Shown: positions 42,737 to 50,551 of the stretch, one piece after another
Layout: each line of letters opens with the position of its first letter
Numbering within the stretch: position 1 is the first letter of the stretch
DNA from: a virus
Virus record (IMG/VR): IMGVR_UViG_3300038551_000086
Location: 1 to 61,286 of that record
Direction: 5' to 3' (one strand)
DNA: 61,286 nt
The notes under the pieces: generated by a model
The model's input: only the letters and a program-made list of their open reading frames with translations
Told to the model about the DNA's origin: nothing
Databases searched by the model: none
Translations under genes and position numbers: made by a program

Positions 42737-44646
42737 TGAGAGTTCTTTTATCGTTGCTTATACCCTGGCTTCTTTTCGCTCAAATAGGGGTAGTAGATAC
42801 CTTTTATACGGGTGACGGGGATGGCACGACAGACCCGCGTACCGTGTTAACTGCGACGGATAGCGTGAAACTTGTTCTCGTGACCGCCTGGAATGTTGCC
42901 CTGTTTCCCGGCTGGAAAACGCCGGATATGAGCAATGTGACGCAGAGTGTTACAGGCTTTGCAACTACAACATCCGGAGGTATAGTCATAACCGGAACAG
43001 GAAATACTCAAGTCCAAGTGGATAGTTCGTGGGATGGACTTAATATACTACATCATGTCACCGCCTTTTACGGTGAGTCTGTTCATCACGGAACATTTGC
43101 CGGAACAGGTTCGGGGGTTAGAGTGGAGACCGGATTTCAACCGAGATGGTTGTTTATTTCTGAACATGGCGTAGGAACAACTCAGGAATTTGCGGGATAT
43201 TGGTATACAACAATTGGTGATCTAACCCACAACGTGGACGGAACAGCGATAAATTGCAAACGTGACTCCACCGGATTTACTCTCGCAACCACTACCGGAG
43301 GTCATACCTACTATTGGGTAGCCTTTTCCAGCAGCCCAAACTACTTTTATGGGGAGTATCTTGGGGATGGGACAGATGATCGGTGGATAGACATAGATAA
43401 TGAGGTTGAGTTTTTATATGTGACCGCACCAAACGAAAGTGACGCAGGGGCGGGAGTGCAGGGAACATGGAAATCACGAGATATGTTCTTGATTGACACT
43501 TGCGGTATTATGTCAAATGATCCGGGATATGAGCAAGACCGGATACAGGAAATAGACAATTCAAATACTCAGTTTCAGGTTGGAACTGTATCTAATAACA
43601 AGAACGAAGTTTATCTTTATTGGGGGATAACAACCACTGTCGATACTGTTTTACCAAAAATTTATGTAGATATGAACTATAATGAGGTTCAAATAACCGG
43701 GAACGGAAATGCAACAAGGGCGGTTAGCCTCGGTTTTCAACCGGATGTAGTTTTTATTGCACCGAGTGAGGGTGCAACGTCAAGAGTATATGCAAAGTCA
43801 TATGAAATGGGCGGTGACAGCGCAATGGCTTTGTATGATTCCACCTTGAAATCAGACAGATGCACTATTACGTCAACGGGGATTACCCTCGGTAGTCATC
43901 TTAACAAGAATACAATAGTGTATAACATTTCCGCCTTTGACTCAGACACTAATGGAGTTTTAGCGGGAAGATATGTGGGAGATGGGACATTTAGGAGAGA
44001 AGTAAATTTAACGGAGAACTTTCGTCCAGCCGTTGTATTTACGATGGCTAACGACGATACCCTATTCGGAAAGGTGAAATCATTGAGTCTTGGCGGAATA
44101 GATACATTAAGCGCAAATACATACGACGATGCTCTCGGCGGGAATGGGATAAAAGTATTAAATCACAACAAGTTTATTACAGGAAATGGTATTTATATTA
44201 ATAAAAGCGGTATTACTTACCACTGGATAGCTTTTGCGGAAGGTCAATGGTTCGACGGGTATAACTTTGCCGGAAGCGGTTCGAGTAATGTTCAAAAGGC
44301 GATCAGCAACTTATTTCAAGGCGACATTTATACAATATATGAGCATGGAAATTATGTTGACAGCGAAGCACTTTGGAAAAATTTCGATTTCGCCGTGAAC
44401 AGCGCGGCGCAAATTGCGGGGGCATACGTAACAAATCAACTTGATACAGTAACCGCTACATATTTCGTAGTGGATGAAAACATAAACAGTAATTATCTTG
44501 GAATAGACTTTTATTGGTTTGCTCTTGGTGGATATGAAGCGCCGGGCGAGGAAACTCCGACCGGGCAAGACAGACGACAACCGTGTGATGGAAATGCGAC
44601 AATCCTTAACAAAGAGGGTGTACGGTGGAAAGACAAATACAAATAA
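42736..44646 (+). CDS. Exported large fibre-like protein (636 aa)
   Basis: ATG 42736 opens a signal peptide (L-L-S-L-L-I-P-W-L-L-F-A then Q). The body has recurring F-x-P-x-x-[VL]-F-[IV] units such as G-F-Q-P-R-W-L-F-I-S and G-F-Q-P-D-V-V-F-I-A, suggesting about four repeats of a beta domain as in phage tail fibres. Overlaps the next gene by 22 bases. Confidence 0.6.
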   Translation: MRVLLSLLIPWLLFAQIGVVDTFYTGDGDGTTDPRTVLTATDSVKLVLVTAWNVALFPGWKTPDMSNVTQSVTGFATTTSGGIVITGTGNTQVQVDSSWDGLNILHHVTAFYGESVHHGTFAGTGSGVRVETGFQPRWLFISEHGVGTTQEFAGYWYTTIGDLTHNVDGTAINCKRDSTGFTLATTTGGHTYYWVAFSSSPNYFYGEYLGDGTDDRWIDIDNEVEFLYVTAPNESDAGAGVQGTWKSRDMFLIDTCGIMSNDPGYEQDRIQEIDNSNTQFQVGTVSNNKNEVYLYWGITTTVDTVLPKIYVDMNYNEVQITGNGNATRAVSLGFQPDVVFIAPSEGATSRVYAKSYEMGGDSAMALYDSTLKSDRCTITSTGITLGSHLNKNTIVYNISAFDSDTNGVLAGRYVGDGTFRREVNLTENFRPAVVFTMANDDTLFGKVKSLSLGGIDTLSANTYDDALGGNGIKVLNHNKFITGNGIYINKSGITYHWIAFAEGQWFDGYNFAGSGSSNVQKAISNLFQGDIYTIYEHGNYVDSEALWKNFDFAVNSAAQIAGAYVTNQLDTVTATYFVVDENINSNYLGIDFYWFALGGYEAPGEETPTGQDRRQPCDGNATILNKEGVRWKDKYK

Positions 44647-46169
44647 TCTTACTTATGCTTTTACTTTCGGTATTTGTAAAAGCGCAGATATTTACTGAGA
44701 CCTTTAACAGTTTCACCTGGTCTTGGGCGTATGGGACAGCAGGTTGGAACTTCGGTGGAGCAGCATCTGGGTATGATACTGTAAACTCTGGCACATATAA
44801 CTTAACAAGATCAGCAGGATTCTCTGTAAATTGGGCATCAGAAACAGTTTCTGGTGGCATAATAGACTCGGCTGGAACATATATAACATTCGACGGATCA
44901 AGTGAGTATATGACCAGCACAAATGCTATTTTCAACCCCGGAACAGATGATTTCTGGATTTTAGGTGCACTAAAAACACCCGCGTCTATGCCAACTTCCG
45001 CTAAATACATAATTAACAAATACAGAGCAGCCACAGACAATGGATGGTCGATATTTTTTTATGATAATATCGTTTATTCCAAAATAGAACATGATCCGGT
45101 AATTGCCCCAGGCGTGACTGTTCCCGCAGATAAATCTATCTTTTTCGCCAACTTAATGGACAGAAGCGGGAACGGAACTTTCAGGGTTTGGACAGGAGAT
45201 AGTTTGTTAGCCATTGGAACGGCAGATATAAGTAGCAAATCAGGAGTTAATATTACATCAGCTACCGCTATGACCATAGGAACGTATGCGTATACTCCTG
45301 CCAACAATGAGTTTGACGGTTGGATGGATGCTCTTTGGTTTGGACGTGGGACTTTACCAACTCTTGAGCAAATATGTGCCGAGTTCTTTTTAGCTGATGG
45401 ATGGTATTCGGATACAGATAGTTCCGGGGCGATAAGGGATAACTTTGGTTGGCATCAGGGAGTGACTTGCGGAGTAGCTACGCCACAAATAACAATTGCT
45501 ATAATAGGAACAGAAGGATTGCAACCGGCAGATTATACAGATTACGCAACTATTACAGGTGACTCTACTACTTACACTATACAGTTCCCCTTAATTGACA
45601 GTTTAAATAGCGATGCAATTAGATTCGATATTGACAGCGGGGATATGAGCGATATTAACCATGCCCTACCTGATACTGTTTTTCAAGAAGGTTATGGTTT
45701 ACAAGTTAAGTTTGATTGTTGGTCTAATCCTGGAACTACCAGCAATTATTATGTGTTGTTTGATAATGTAGTTGTGACGACATATCTTCTTAATCCTGAA
45801 ATAAGTTCAAGCCCCGCAAGCAAAAATTTTGGCAATATCGTTGTAGGTGACAGTTCATCTCAAGTGTTTACAATAAGCAACACAGGAGCAGACCCGCTAA
45901 CGGTTACGGATATTAATTGGGTTACAGCCGCACAGGTGAGCGTTTCCGATACCGCTTTTACGGTAGATACAAGCGGGACGCAGAATATAACAGTGTGGTT
46001 TAAGCCTCAGTCAATCGGTGCGAAATTGGATACATTGACAATCGTCAACAATGATCAGGATGAAGGGAACTTTACAATTCCATTATCCGCAAACGGAATC
46101 TTGCCGACAGCAGGAAACACATTTAGAAAATATCCAAGCGCAAACAGCAATAAATTCAAAGGTTGGTGA
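44625..46169 (+). CDS. Exported protein with lectin-like and ASPM/Hydin-like domains (514 aa)
   Basis: Signal peptide 1-21 (I-L-L-M-L-L-L-S-V-F-V-K-A then Q). A LamG/concanavalin-type domain at about 85-260, then a strand-rich section, and an Ig-like repeat at about 395-495 with S-S-P-A-S-K-N-F-G-N-I-V-V-G-D-S-S-S, typical of ASPM/SPD-2/Hydin domains of FCB surface proteins. A short basic C-terminus is not the usual sorting domain. Likely binds glycans. Confidence 0.65.
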   Translation: MERQIQIILLMLLLSVFVKAQIFTETFNSFTWSWAYGTAGWNFGGAASGYDTVNSGTYNLTRSAGFSVNWASETVSGGIIDSAGTYITFDGSSEYMTSTNAIFNPGTDDFWILGALKTPASMPTSAKYIINKYRAATDNGWSIFFYDNIVYSKIEHDPVIAPGVTVPADKSIFFANLMDRSGNGTFRVWTGDSLLAIGTADISSKSGVNITSATAMTIGTYAYTPANNEFDGWMDALWFGRGTLPTLEQICAEFFLADGWYSDTDSSGAIRDNFGWHQGVTCGVATPQITIAIIGTEGLQPADYTDYATITGDSTTYTIQFPLIDSLNSDAIRFDIDSGDMSDINHALPDTVFQEGYGLQVKFDCWSNPGTTSNYYVLFDNVVVTTYLLNPEISSSPASKNFGNIVVGDSSSQVFTISNTGADPLTVTDINWVTAAQVSVSDTAFTVDTSGTQNITVWFKPQSIGAKLDTLTIVNNDQDEGNFTIPLSANGILPTAGNTFRKYPSANSNKFKGW

Positions 46170-46441
46170 TGCAATTCATTCAATGGGCTTTTCTGGGCAA
46201 CGTCTATCTCTTTATGCACATGTTCGGCGGTGCGCTCGGAATGAAAATATTCATGCGCTATGTCCGAGCCGACACCGCATTTCTCATTGTCGTTTTGATC
46301 ACTTTAGTTTGGGAAGTCGGTGAGCTTGTTTATCAATACATAATCGAGTTTGACAGTTACGAATCACCGGAGCATTTCTTAGCGGATGCCTTCGGTGACA
46401 TATTCGGCGCGGTTCTAATGGCTTTCATAATCTGGATATAA
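46169..46441 (+). CDS. Small membrane protein (90 aa), VanZ-like layout
   Basis: Three hydrophobic segments with polar residues H-M-F-G-G-A, W-E-V-G-E and D-A-F-G-D-I-F-G in the order seen in small membrane proteins of the VanZ/DUF2238 type. The ATG overlaps the previous TGA. It could also be a late holin. Last plus gene before the terminator. Confidence 0.5.
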   Translation: MQFIQWAFLGNVYLFMHMFGGALGMKIFMRYVRADTAFLIVVLITLVWEVGELVYQYIIEFDSYESPEHFLADAFGDIFGAVLMAFIIWI

Positions 46442-46471
46442 AACCTCAATCATCTCCCCTCCCCTAAAGCA

Positions 46472-46500
46472 AAAAGCCCGGACTGAACATCCGGGCTTTT
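46472..46500 (+). terminator. Bidirectional rho-independent terminator
   Basis: Eleven-base stem AAAAGCCCGGA/TCCGGGCTTTT with a seven-base loop. It works in both directions because of the flanking A and T runs, and ends the late plus transcript against the minus block. Confidence 0.93.
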
Positions 46501-46768
46501 GCAAATCCATATCACGTTTTCAACAGAATATTCCCGCATTAAATTTTACAGGAGATATTCATTGGTTAATTAATTTAAAAGCAATACCTATATCAAATTT
46601 AACATTAAAACAGGCTCCTGCTAACCTCTTGCATCACCACCTTTCAAAACTCGTTAATCCGCGTTGCCTTGCCGAAGGGCGGAACTTATGCAGGCTGTGT
46701 CGTCGCGAACATATCATCCGATATATCCCCTTTTTGCCCGACACTGGCAATGTTTCGCAATCAGAGTG
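46501..46768. other. Non-coding stretch between convergent units
   Basis: AT-rich, no gene I can support on either strand. It could hold an attachment site or a 3' UTR of the minus micro-genes. No clear repeat or promoter. Confidence 0.5.
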
Positions 46769-46885
46769 CTAAAAACTTTGTATTATCATTGCTAAGTGAC
46801 CTATCCCCCACCCTATCGCCAGCCACAGGGCAACGGCGAATATCACGCCGAGGGGGATTAGGATTATGTTTCTGATAGTGTTCAT
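46769..46885 (-). CDS. Membrane micro-protein (38 aa)
   Basis: Starts N-T-I-R-N then one long hydrophobic helix (about 6-36, I-I-L-I-P-L-G-V-I-F-A-V-A-L-W-L-A-I-G). The ATG lies one base past the stop of the upstream coiled-coil gene, so the two are coupled. Lysis, toxin and membrane-regulator roles are all possible. Confidence 0.6.
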   Translation of the reverse strand: MNTIRNIILIPLGVIFAVALWLAIGWGIGHLAMIIQSF

Positions 46886-46886
46886 T

Positions 46887-47033
46887 TCAGCGTAATTTTC
46901 TTAAAAGTTCTTCAAGGGCTTCAATTTGCTTTTTATCCTTCCCGATTTTTCTCAATTCCCTTAATTTATCCTCCAATTCCGCTATTCTCCATTTTTCTCT
47001 AATGGTTTTTTGGGGTGATCTCGGTAGTCCCAT
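46887..47033 (-). CDS. Coiled-coil micro-protein (48 aa)
   Basis: Basic N-terminus then a heptad-like helix (W-R-I-A-E-L-E-D-K-L-R-E-L-R-K ... A-L-E-E-L-L-R-K-L). Coupled to the membrane micro-gene 46769. A partner pair of soluble coil and membrane helix is suggested. Confidence 0.55.
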   Translation of the reverse strand: MGLPRSPQKTIREKWRIAELEDKLRELRKIGKDKKQIEALEELLRKLR

Positions 47034-47118
47034 GTTGTACCTCAATTTTCGATTTTAAGTTGTCAATTTCGTTGCTCAGGGAATCCGCGACACCGGCAAA
47101 CAAGAGCAAAGTAAAAGC

Positions 47119-47328
47119 TCAAACTGTCATCGCGATCCAGAAACGCAAAGCCCATTTCCTGGCTTCTGTTTGCCAATCAATTTCCGTTTTTGACTGTGAC
47201 ATTGTTGTCACAATTCTATCCCTTGCATCAGGTAAATTATCAATCTGATGAGCGTCATAAAACGATTGTTCAGCTTTCAATTTGCTCACCTTCAATTTGC
47301 TCAATTTACTATCAGTAAATTTACTCAA
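47119..47328 (-). CDS. Small protein cut by an in-frame TGA in a membrane segment
   Basis: 69 aa ending K-W-A-L-R-F-W-I-A-M-T-V then TGA. The same frame continues A-F-T-L-L-L-F-A-G-V-A-D-S-L-S-N-E-I-D-N-L-K-S-K, giving a natural membrane helix plus coil if the stop is read through. TGA is used as a normal stop elsewhere here, so this is a truncation, a sequence error or recoding. The N-terminal S-K-L-x-K-L-K repeats come from the iteron-like DNA repeats. Confidence 0.5.
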   Translation of the reverse strand: MSKFTDSKLSKLKVSKLKAEQSFYDAHQIDNLPDARDRIVTTMSQSKTEIDWQTEARKWALRFWIAMTV

Positions 47329-47369
47329 CTCTCAGTTTACTCAATTTACCGCAATTTACAAGTAAATTG
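47278..47369. repeat. Iteron-like repeat cluster
   Basis: Seven direct copies of CAATTTRCTC-like units (47278, 47293, 47302, 47317, 47333, 47342 and 47352) plus one inverted GTAAATTG, spacing 9-16. They lie just downstream of a membrane-anchored HTH gene and run into the 5' end of the 47119 gene. Possible operators or a replication origin. Confidence 0.6.
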
Positions 47370-47373
47370 ATGG

Positions 47374-48525
47374 TTACTGATACCCCATTTCTTCGAGGTA
47401 TTTGTTTAGTGTATTGAGAGATATTTCAAGATATTGACACATCTCTTGTTTGGTTGCCGCCGGATGATCTTCTAAATATCTTTTTAATTGTGCTTTTTTC
47501 TTTGCTTTCGTTTGTGCCCGGCGCTCTTGAGAAAGCCGATTCATTTCCTCGTAATTCCGATCACTTCTGTTTTCGGAAGATTCTATCGAACCAACTTCTA
47601 TTTTTTTTTCAGGTACATTAGATAGGGAAGAGGACGATTGGAAACCAATTCCCCCTTTGGGGCGGTGCTCTGCCATTGTCGGCTCAGGCTCAAATCTTCG
47701 CTCCGGTTCGTCGTCGAATACAAAATCTTCACCTTGCATATTCATTTCCCGGCGCGGTCGTTCCGGCTGAGTAGGGGAGGGCGGTTTGACACCGTTCCCG
47801 CCTTGTCCTTGTGCGGCAACGGGAATAGGTTCAGAAGCAGTATTTTCCCTTTTTTCCTTTTCTTCTTTCCGTTTAAGAAAAGGCACTCCTGCACCTTTTC
47901 TGTAATAATCCCGCCCGTAGAAGAAAAACCATGCAGATAGGTAAAATACAATGTCAATTGCCGCCCCTACCATTGTGTGCCGACCAAATGCCCACGCACC
48001 GGGATTTCCGCCGAAGGTATTAGCAAGTCCTTGCGCCCATTGATTTTCAGCGTTCTGCGCGCCGGTTATTTCCATTTCATTCAGGCTCTTGTTTGTCTCG
48101 ACTAATGCCTGTGTCGTTTCCCCGGCGCGGGTGATCCGGTTGCGGCTCGTTTGTTCCTGAGCTAACCCCGAAAGAATATCCGCCTGAGTGCTCATGCGCT
48201 GATGCGCTTCGCTCTTGGTAATATTGCGGAACCATGAAGATTGCATACCGGAATATACGCCAAAGATGGTGAGGGAAGATAGTGCAATCCCCGCGACAAT
48301 CATCACCACCTTGATAAGCGCGAATCCCTCCAGCCAGCGATGAATGCCTATCATCACCATTATAAAACAGGCGACACCGATACCGATACCGATAGACACA
48401 AATCCATCTATCCAGAAATTTATTTCAAGTTGCTCCAAAACAGCGAGAGCGACAAAGAACGCCATTGCGCCGCCAAACAGGAATACGCAGAAATTTACGA
48501 GATACTGATAATTTTTTTCTTTCAT
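47374..48525 (-). CDS. Membrane-anchored protein with C-terminal HTH
   Basis: 383 aa from ATG 48525, which follows GAGGTCAGTC. Four hydrophobic helices at about 10-30, 36-58, 65-88 and 190-207, a long polar/Pro-rich disordered linker (about 215-330), and a C-terminal helix-turn-helix at about 350-383 (H-P-A-A-T-K-Q-E-M-C-Q-Y-L-E-I-S-L-N-T-L-N-K). Such architecture would let a membrane event control DNA binding. Next to the iteron-like repeats. I know no named family. Confidence 0.65.
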   Translation of the reverse strand: MKEKNYQYLVNFCVFLFGGAMAFFVALAVLEQLEINFWIDGFVSIGIGIGVACFIMVMIGIHRWLEGFALIKVVMIVAGIALSSLTIFGVYSGMQSSWFRNITKSEAHQRMSTQADILSGLAQEQTSRNRITRAGETTQALVETNKSLNEMEITGAQNAENQWAQGLANTFGGNPGAWAFGRHTMVGAAIDIVFYLSAWFFFYGRDYYRKGAGVPFLKRKEEKEKRENTASEPIPVAAQGQGGNGVKPPSPTQPERPRREMNMQGEDFVFDDEPERRFEPEPTMAEHRPKGGIGFQSSSSLSNVPEKKIEVGSIESSENRSDRNYEEMNRLSQERRAQTKAKKKAQLKRYLEDHPAATKQEMCQYLEISLNTLNKYLEEMGYQ

Positions 48526-48585
48526 GACTGACCTCATTAGTTAAGTTTACAGAAATATTGATTTAATTGAACAATTTTATTATAA

Positions 48586-48610
48586 TGAGGCATCCTTCCG
48601 GGATGCCTCA
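48586..48610 (-). terminator. Ten-base hairpin after the minus micro-operon
   Basis: TGAGGCATCC/GGATGCCTCA, loop of five. A second imperfect GC hairpin lies at about 48612-48635. Together they separate the five-gene operon from the membrane-HTH gene. The following TTATAAT could also be a -10 for that gene. Confidence 0.55.
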
Positions 48611-48636
48611 CGCCTCTGCCTGAAAGGGCAGGGGCT

Positions 48637-48795
48637 TTATTTATTTTCCTTCAATATGAATTTTTTCCCTTCTGCAAGGTTCAGAACCTCAAGAAACCTT
48701 TTTAGTTCTTTCGCATGTTTTCGGCAGAGGTTAATTTCTCCACCATATTTCTTGAGGGCTTCATTAAACCCTACTTCGCAAGCAATACACTTCAT
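48637..48795 (-). CDS. Small Cys/His protein (52 aa)
   Basis: M-K-C-I-A-C at the N-terminus and L-C-R-K-H about 22 residues later make a C-x-x-C plus C-x-x-H pair, compatible with a zinc-binding fold, followed by a helical tail. ATGA overlap with the upstream gene. Last gene of a five-gene minus operon. Confidence 0.6.
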   Translation of the reverse strand: MKCIACEVGFNEALKKYGGEINLCRKHAKELKRFLEVLNLAEGKKFILKENK

Positions 48796-49049
48796 TTCTT
48801 TTCCTCTCGCTCTTTCTTTGTGAACTCAAGACAAATACTAAAGTGGTTCCTTATTGCCGATTCCTTCCCGATTCCGCTACTCTCTTGCAGTAAAACATTT
48901 CCACGTTCCTTTGTCTCAGCATCCCACTCCCAAACCATCGTCTCATAATACCAATGTTCCGTTAATTCCACCGCGGAAGATCGGCGGTAAGCGGTAGAAA
49001 CAAAGTATTTTTCGAGCAAATAGGATTGAATCAATTTGTGCTCTTTCAT
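48792..49049 (-). CDS. Unknown small protein (85 aa)
   Basis: Not recognised. Start at 49049, ATGA-coupled to the zinc-ribbon gene upstream. Alternating Tyr/Trp/Glu pattern and a C-terminal K-K-E-R-E-E-K-K created by the repeated junction sequence. Confidence 0.55.
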   Translation of the reverse strand: MKEHKLIQSYLLEKYFVSTAYRRSSAVELTEHWYYETMVWEWDAETKERGNVLLQESSGIGKESAIRNHFSICLEFTKKEREEKK

Positions 49050-49230
49050 TTTACTTCCTTTTCCTCTCGCTCTTTCTGTATTAATGTAGCTTTGCCATTT
49101 CGTATAGTATATTTTCTTCCGCAGTCGCAAGTATGGGTTAGTTTTGCTGTCCAGTGTGCATAAACGTATGCCGGATAGCGGTTGAATATCCCGCACTCGC
49201 AAGTATATCCTTTACAAGGGCTTTTCTCAT
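49046..49230 (-). CDS. Zinc-ribbon protein, start probably frameshifted
   Basis: C-E-C-G and C-D-C-G pairs in Y-T-C-E-C-G-I-F-N-R-Y-P-A-Y-V-Y-A-H-W and H-T-C-D-C-G-R-K-Y-T. The coding frame has no ATG at its natural junction. The ATG at 49230 (after the repeated GAGCGAAAGGAAAAGAA leader) is one base out of frame; an extra A in the short A-run behind it would restore M-R-K-S-P-C-K-G. The same frame is also open into gene 49227-49537, so a fusion is possible. Confidence 0.5.
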
Positions 49231-49537
49231 TTCTTTTCCTTTCGCTCGTATTCCCTGAGCAAATCAATAGTGTCCGACGTAGATTTGCTTGCTCCTTTAG
49301 TTGCTTATCCAACTTATCAGAATAGCGATCTGATGCGTTTACTAACCACATGATCGCTTCCGGGAATTTTTCAAATACAATGTAATTGTCTTTCCGGCAA
49401 CGCCTGGGAAAGAAAATATGCCCGAATATCTTATTTTCTTCCGCGAGGGTGAATGTTTTATCGGTTTCGATCTCTATTTCTACAATATAGAGCGATGCTT
49501 TCCCGTGCTTACTGAAATCAACGACAAATTTTTTCAT
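49227..49537 (-). CDS. Small unknown protein with probable 3' frameshift
   Basis: Start M-K-K-F-V-V-D-F. The body is a beta-rich small domain and a helix. Near residue 85 the apparent natural end (S-T-S-D-T-I-D-L-L-R-E-Y-E-R-K-E-K-K, then TGA overlapping the next ATG) is in the -1 frame, needing one additional A in the stretch around 49290. Either two close one-base deletions or a real fused reading frame. Confidence 0.5.
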
Positions 49538-49683
49538 TTTTCCTTCTCCTCTCGCTCTTTCTTTTCTATTATCGCCTCCCGCACAACGGACGCGGCGGAA
49601 CGATTGCCTTGTTTCTTTCCGAATTTTTGACACCACTGCCAAAGGGGGAGGGGAATACCTACATTTCTTCGCTTCTCTTTCAT
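49534..49683 (-). CDS. Small ribbon-helix-helix-like protein (49 aa)
   Basis: The segment V-G-I-P-L-P-L-W-Q-W-C-Q-K-F-G-K-K-Q-G and R-S-A-A-S-V-V-R-E-A-I fits a short CopG/Arc-like strand-helix-helix. First gene of the operon, behind the promoter 49710-49739, so it could autoregulate it. Confidence 0.55.
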   Translation of the reverse strand: MKEKRRNVGIPLPLWQWCQKFGKKQGNRSAASVVREAIIEKKEREEKEK

Positions 49684-49709
49684 ACAGTTTCCTTTTTTAA
49701 GGTGGGTTT

Positions 49710-49739
49710 AATATAAACACGATTAATGTTCATTGTCAA
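49710..49739 (-). promoter_or_regulatory. Promoter of the five-gene minus operon
   Basis: On the minus strand TTGACA (49734-49739), 18 bases, then TATATT (49710-49715), 27 bases before the ATG at 49683. Good match to the sigma70-type consensus. Confidence 0.7.
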
Positions 49740-49762
49740 CACTAAAAAAATAATAGTTAAAA

Positions 49763-49780
49763 CCCCGACTTTCGCCGGGG
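49763..49780 (-). terminator. Terminator of the repressor operon
   Basis: On the minus strand CCCCG/CGGGG with an eight-base loop and TTTT after it. It lies 20 bases downstream of the 49800-49952 gene. Confidence 0.75.
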
Positions 49781-49799
49781 CTATTCGGTGGGGTAGGAG

Positions 49800-49952
49800 T
49801 TATTGGGGGAGAAATTTCTTGACGGGTTTATTAACTAACAACTGTTTTGCAAATAGCAACGCAGTTTTTTTTTCCTCAGCAGTCAGCGAATTGAACAGTT
49901 GGCATATTTCATCTTTCAATAACTTCGGGGTGATTTTCTCTTTCGTGAACAT
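49800..49952 (-). CDS. Small helical protein (50 aa)
   Basis: Not recognised. Amphipathic helix (T-A-E-E-K-K-T-A-L-L-F-A-K-Q). Overlaps the repressor gene by 44 bases and ends before the terminator, so both are in one short operon. Confidence 0.5.
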   Translation of the reverse strand: MFTKEKITPKLLKDEICQLFNSLTAEEKKTALLFAKQLLVNKPVKKFLPQ

Positions 49953-50349
49953 TGAACTTTCCCTGTTTCATTTGGCGAAGAATCTCCCGCAAGCTCAATA
50001 AATCTTCTTCATCGAGTGCAAAAAGAATCTGCTGCAATTCATATTTGAGATCAATTAGGGTAGATTCTTGATAACTATTTTGACTTACATCTGCCTTGAT
50101 GAAAGTCACTTTATACAAATTCTTGTTTTTATCAATTAATTCCAGGCGAAACTTATGCCCGGTTGCATCGGCAATCTTTTTGACTGTTTTAAAGCCGACA
50201 CTTTTCAGCTTCAGGTTGAGAAGATTGGAAATGGTGCTCTTGTGCAGACCGCACTGATCCGCAAAGTATTTTGGCAAAATCGGTGTTTCTTCACAGATTT
50301 TTCTCACAATGTCGGCAAAACTACTTGTTTCAATTTTAAATGTCCTCAT
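49909..50349 (-). CDS. CI-like repressor with helix-turn-helix
   Basis: 146 aa. HTH at about 24-48 (P-K-Y-F-A-D-Q-C-G-L-H-K-S-T-I-S-N-L-L-N) is Xre/CI type. The rest is helical. Divergent to the 50552 gene with promoters on both sides, the classic place for a lysogeny repressor. No RecA-cleavable peptidase domain, so induction must use another signal. Very acidic C-terminus. Confidence 0.7.
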   Translation of the reverse strand: MRTFKIETSSFADIVRKICEETPILPKYFADQCGLHKSTISNLLNLKLKSVGFKTVKKIADATGHKFRLELIDKNKNLYKVTFIKADVSQNSYQESTLIDLKYELQQILFALDEEDLLSLREILRQMKQGKFNVHERENHPEVIER

Positions 50350-50379
50350 TCATCTTACCCCTGTTTAAGATTTGGAATG

Positions 50380-50407
50380 AATATAATACTAAAAATATTA
50401 AAATCAA
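50380..50407 (-). promoter_or_regulatory. Repressor promoter candidate
   Basis: Minus strand TTGATT (50402-50407), 16 bases, TATATT (50380-50385), about 30 bases before the repressor start. Confidence 0.6.
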
Positions 50408-50492
50408 GGGTGGACTGAGTATGATACAGTTGAATAAGGTTGCATTTTAGAATCGAGTTGGATTTACGGCGAAAAAAAAAGAAAATAGTTGT

Positions 50493-50521
50493 TGCAAAAC
50501 CGGATTTAGTTTCGTACAATG
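50493..50521 (+). promoter_or_regulatory. Early rightward promoter candidate
   Basis: TTGCAA (50493-50498), 17 bases, TACAAT (50516-50521), 30 bases before the ATG at 50552. With the repressor promoter it makes a divergent switch. Confidence 0.65.
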
Positions 50522-50551
50522 TATTAGCAAATTTAACAAAGGAAAGGAACG

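Noticed and set aside
47119-47121. Reassigned TGA codon for the phage
   Set aside because: TGA terminates many well-supported genes in the window, including terL, and no other long gene has internal TGA.
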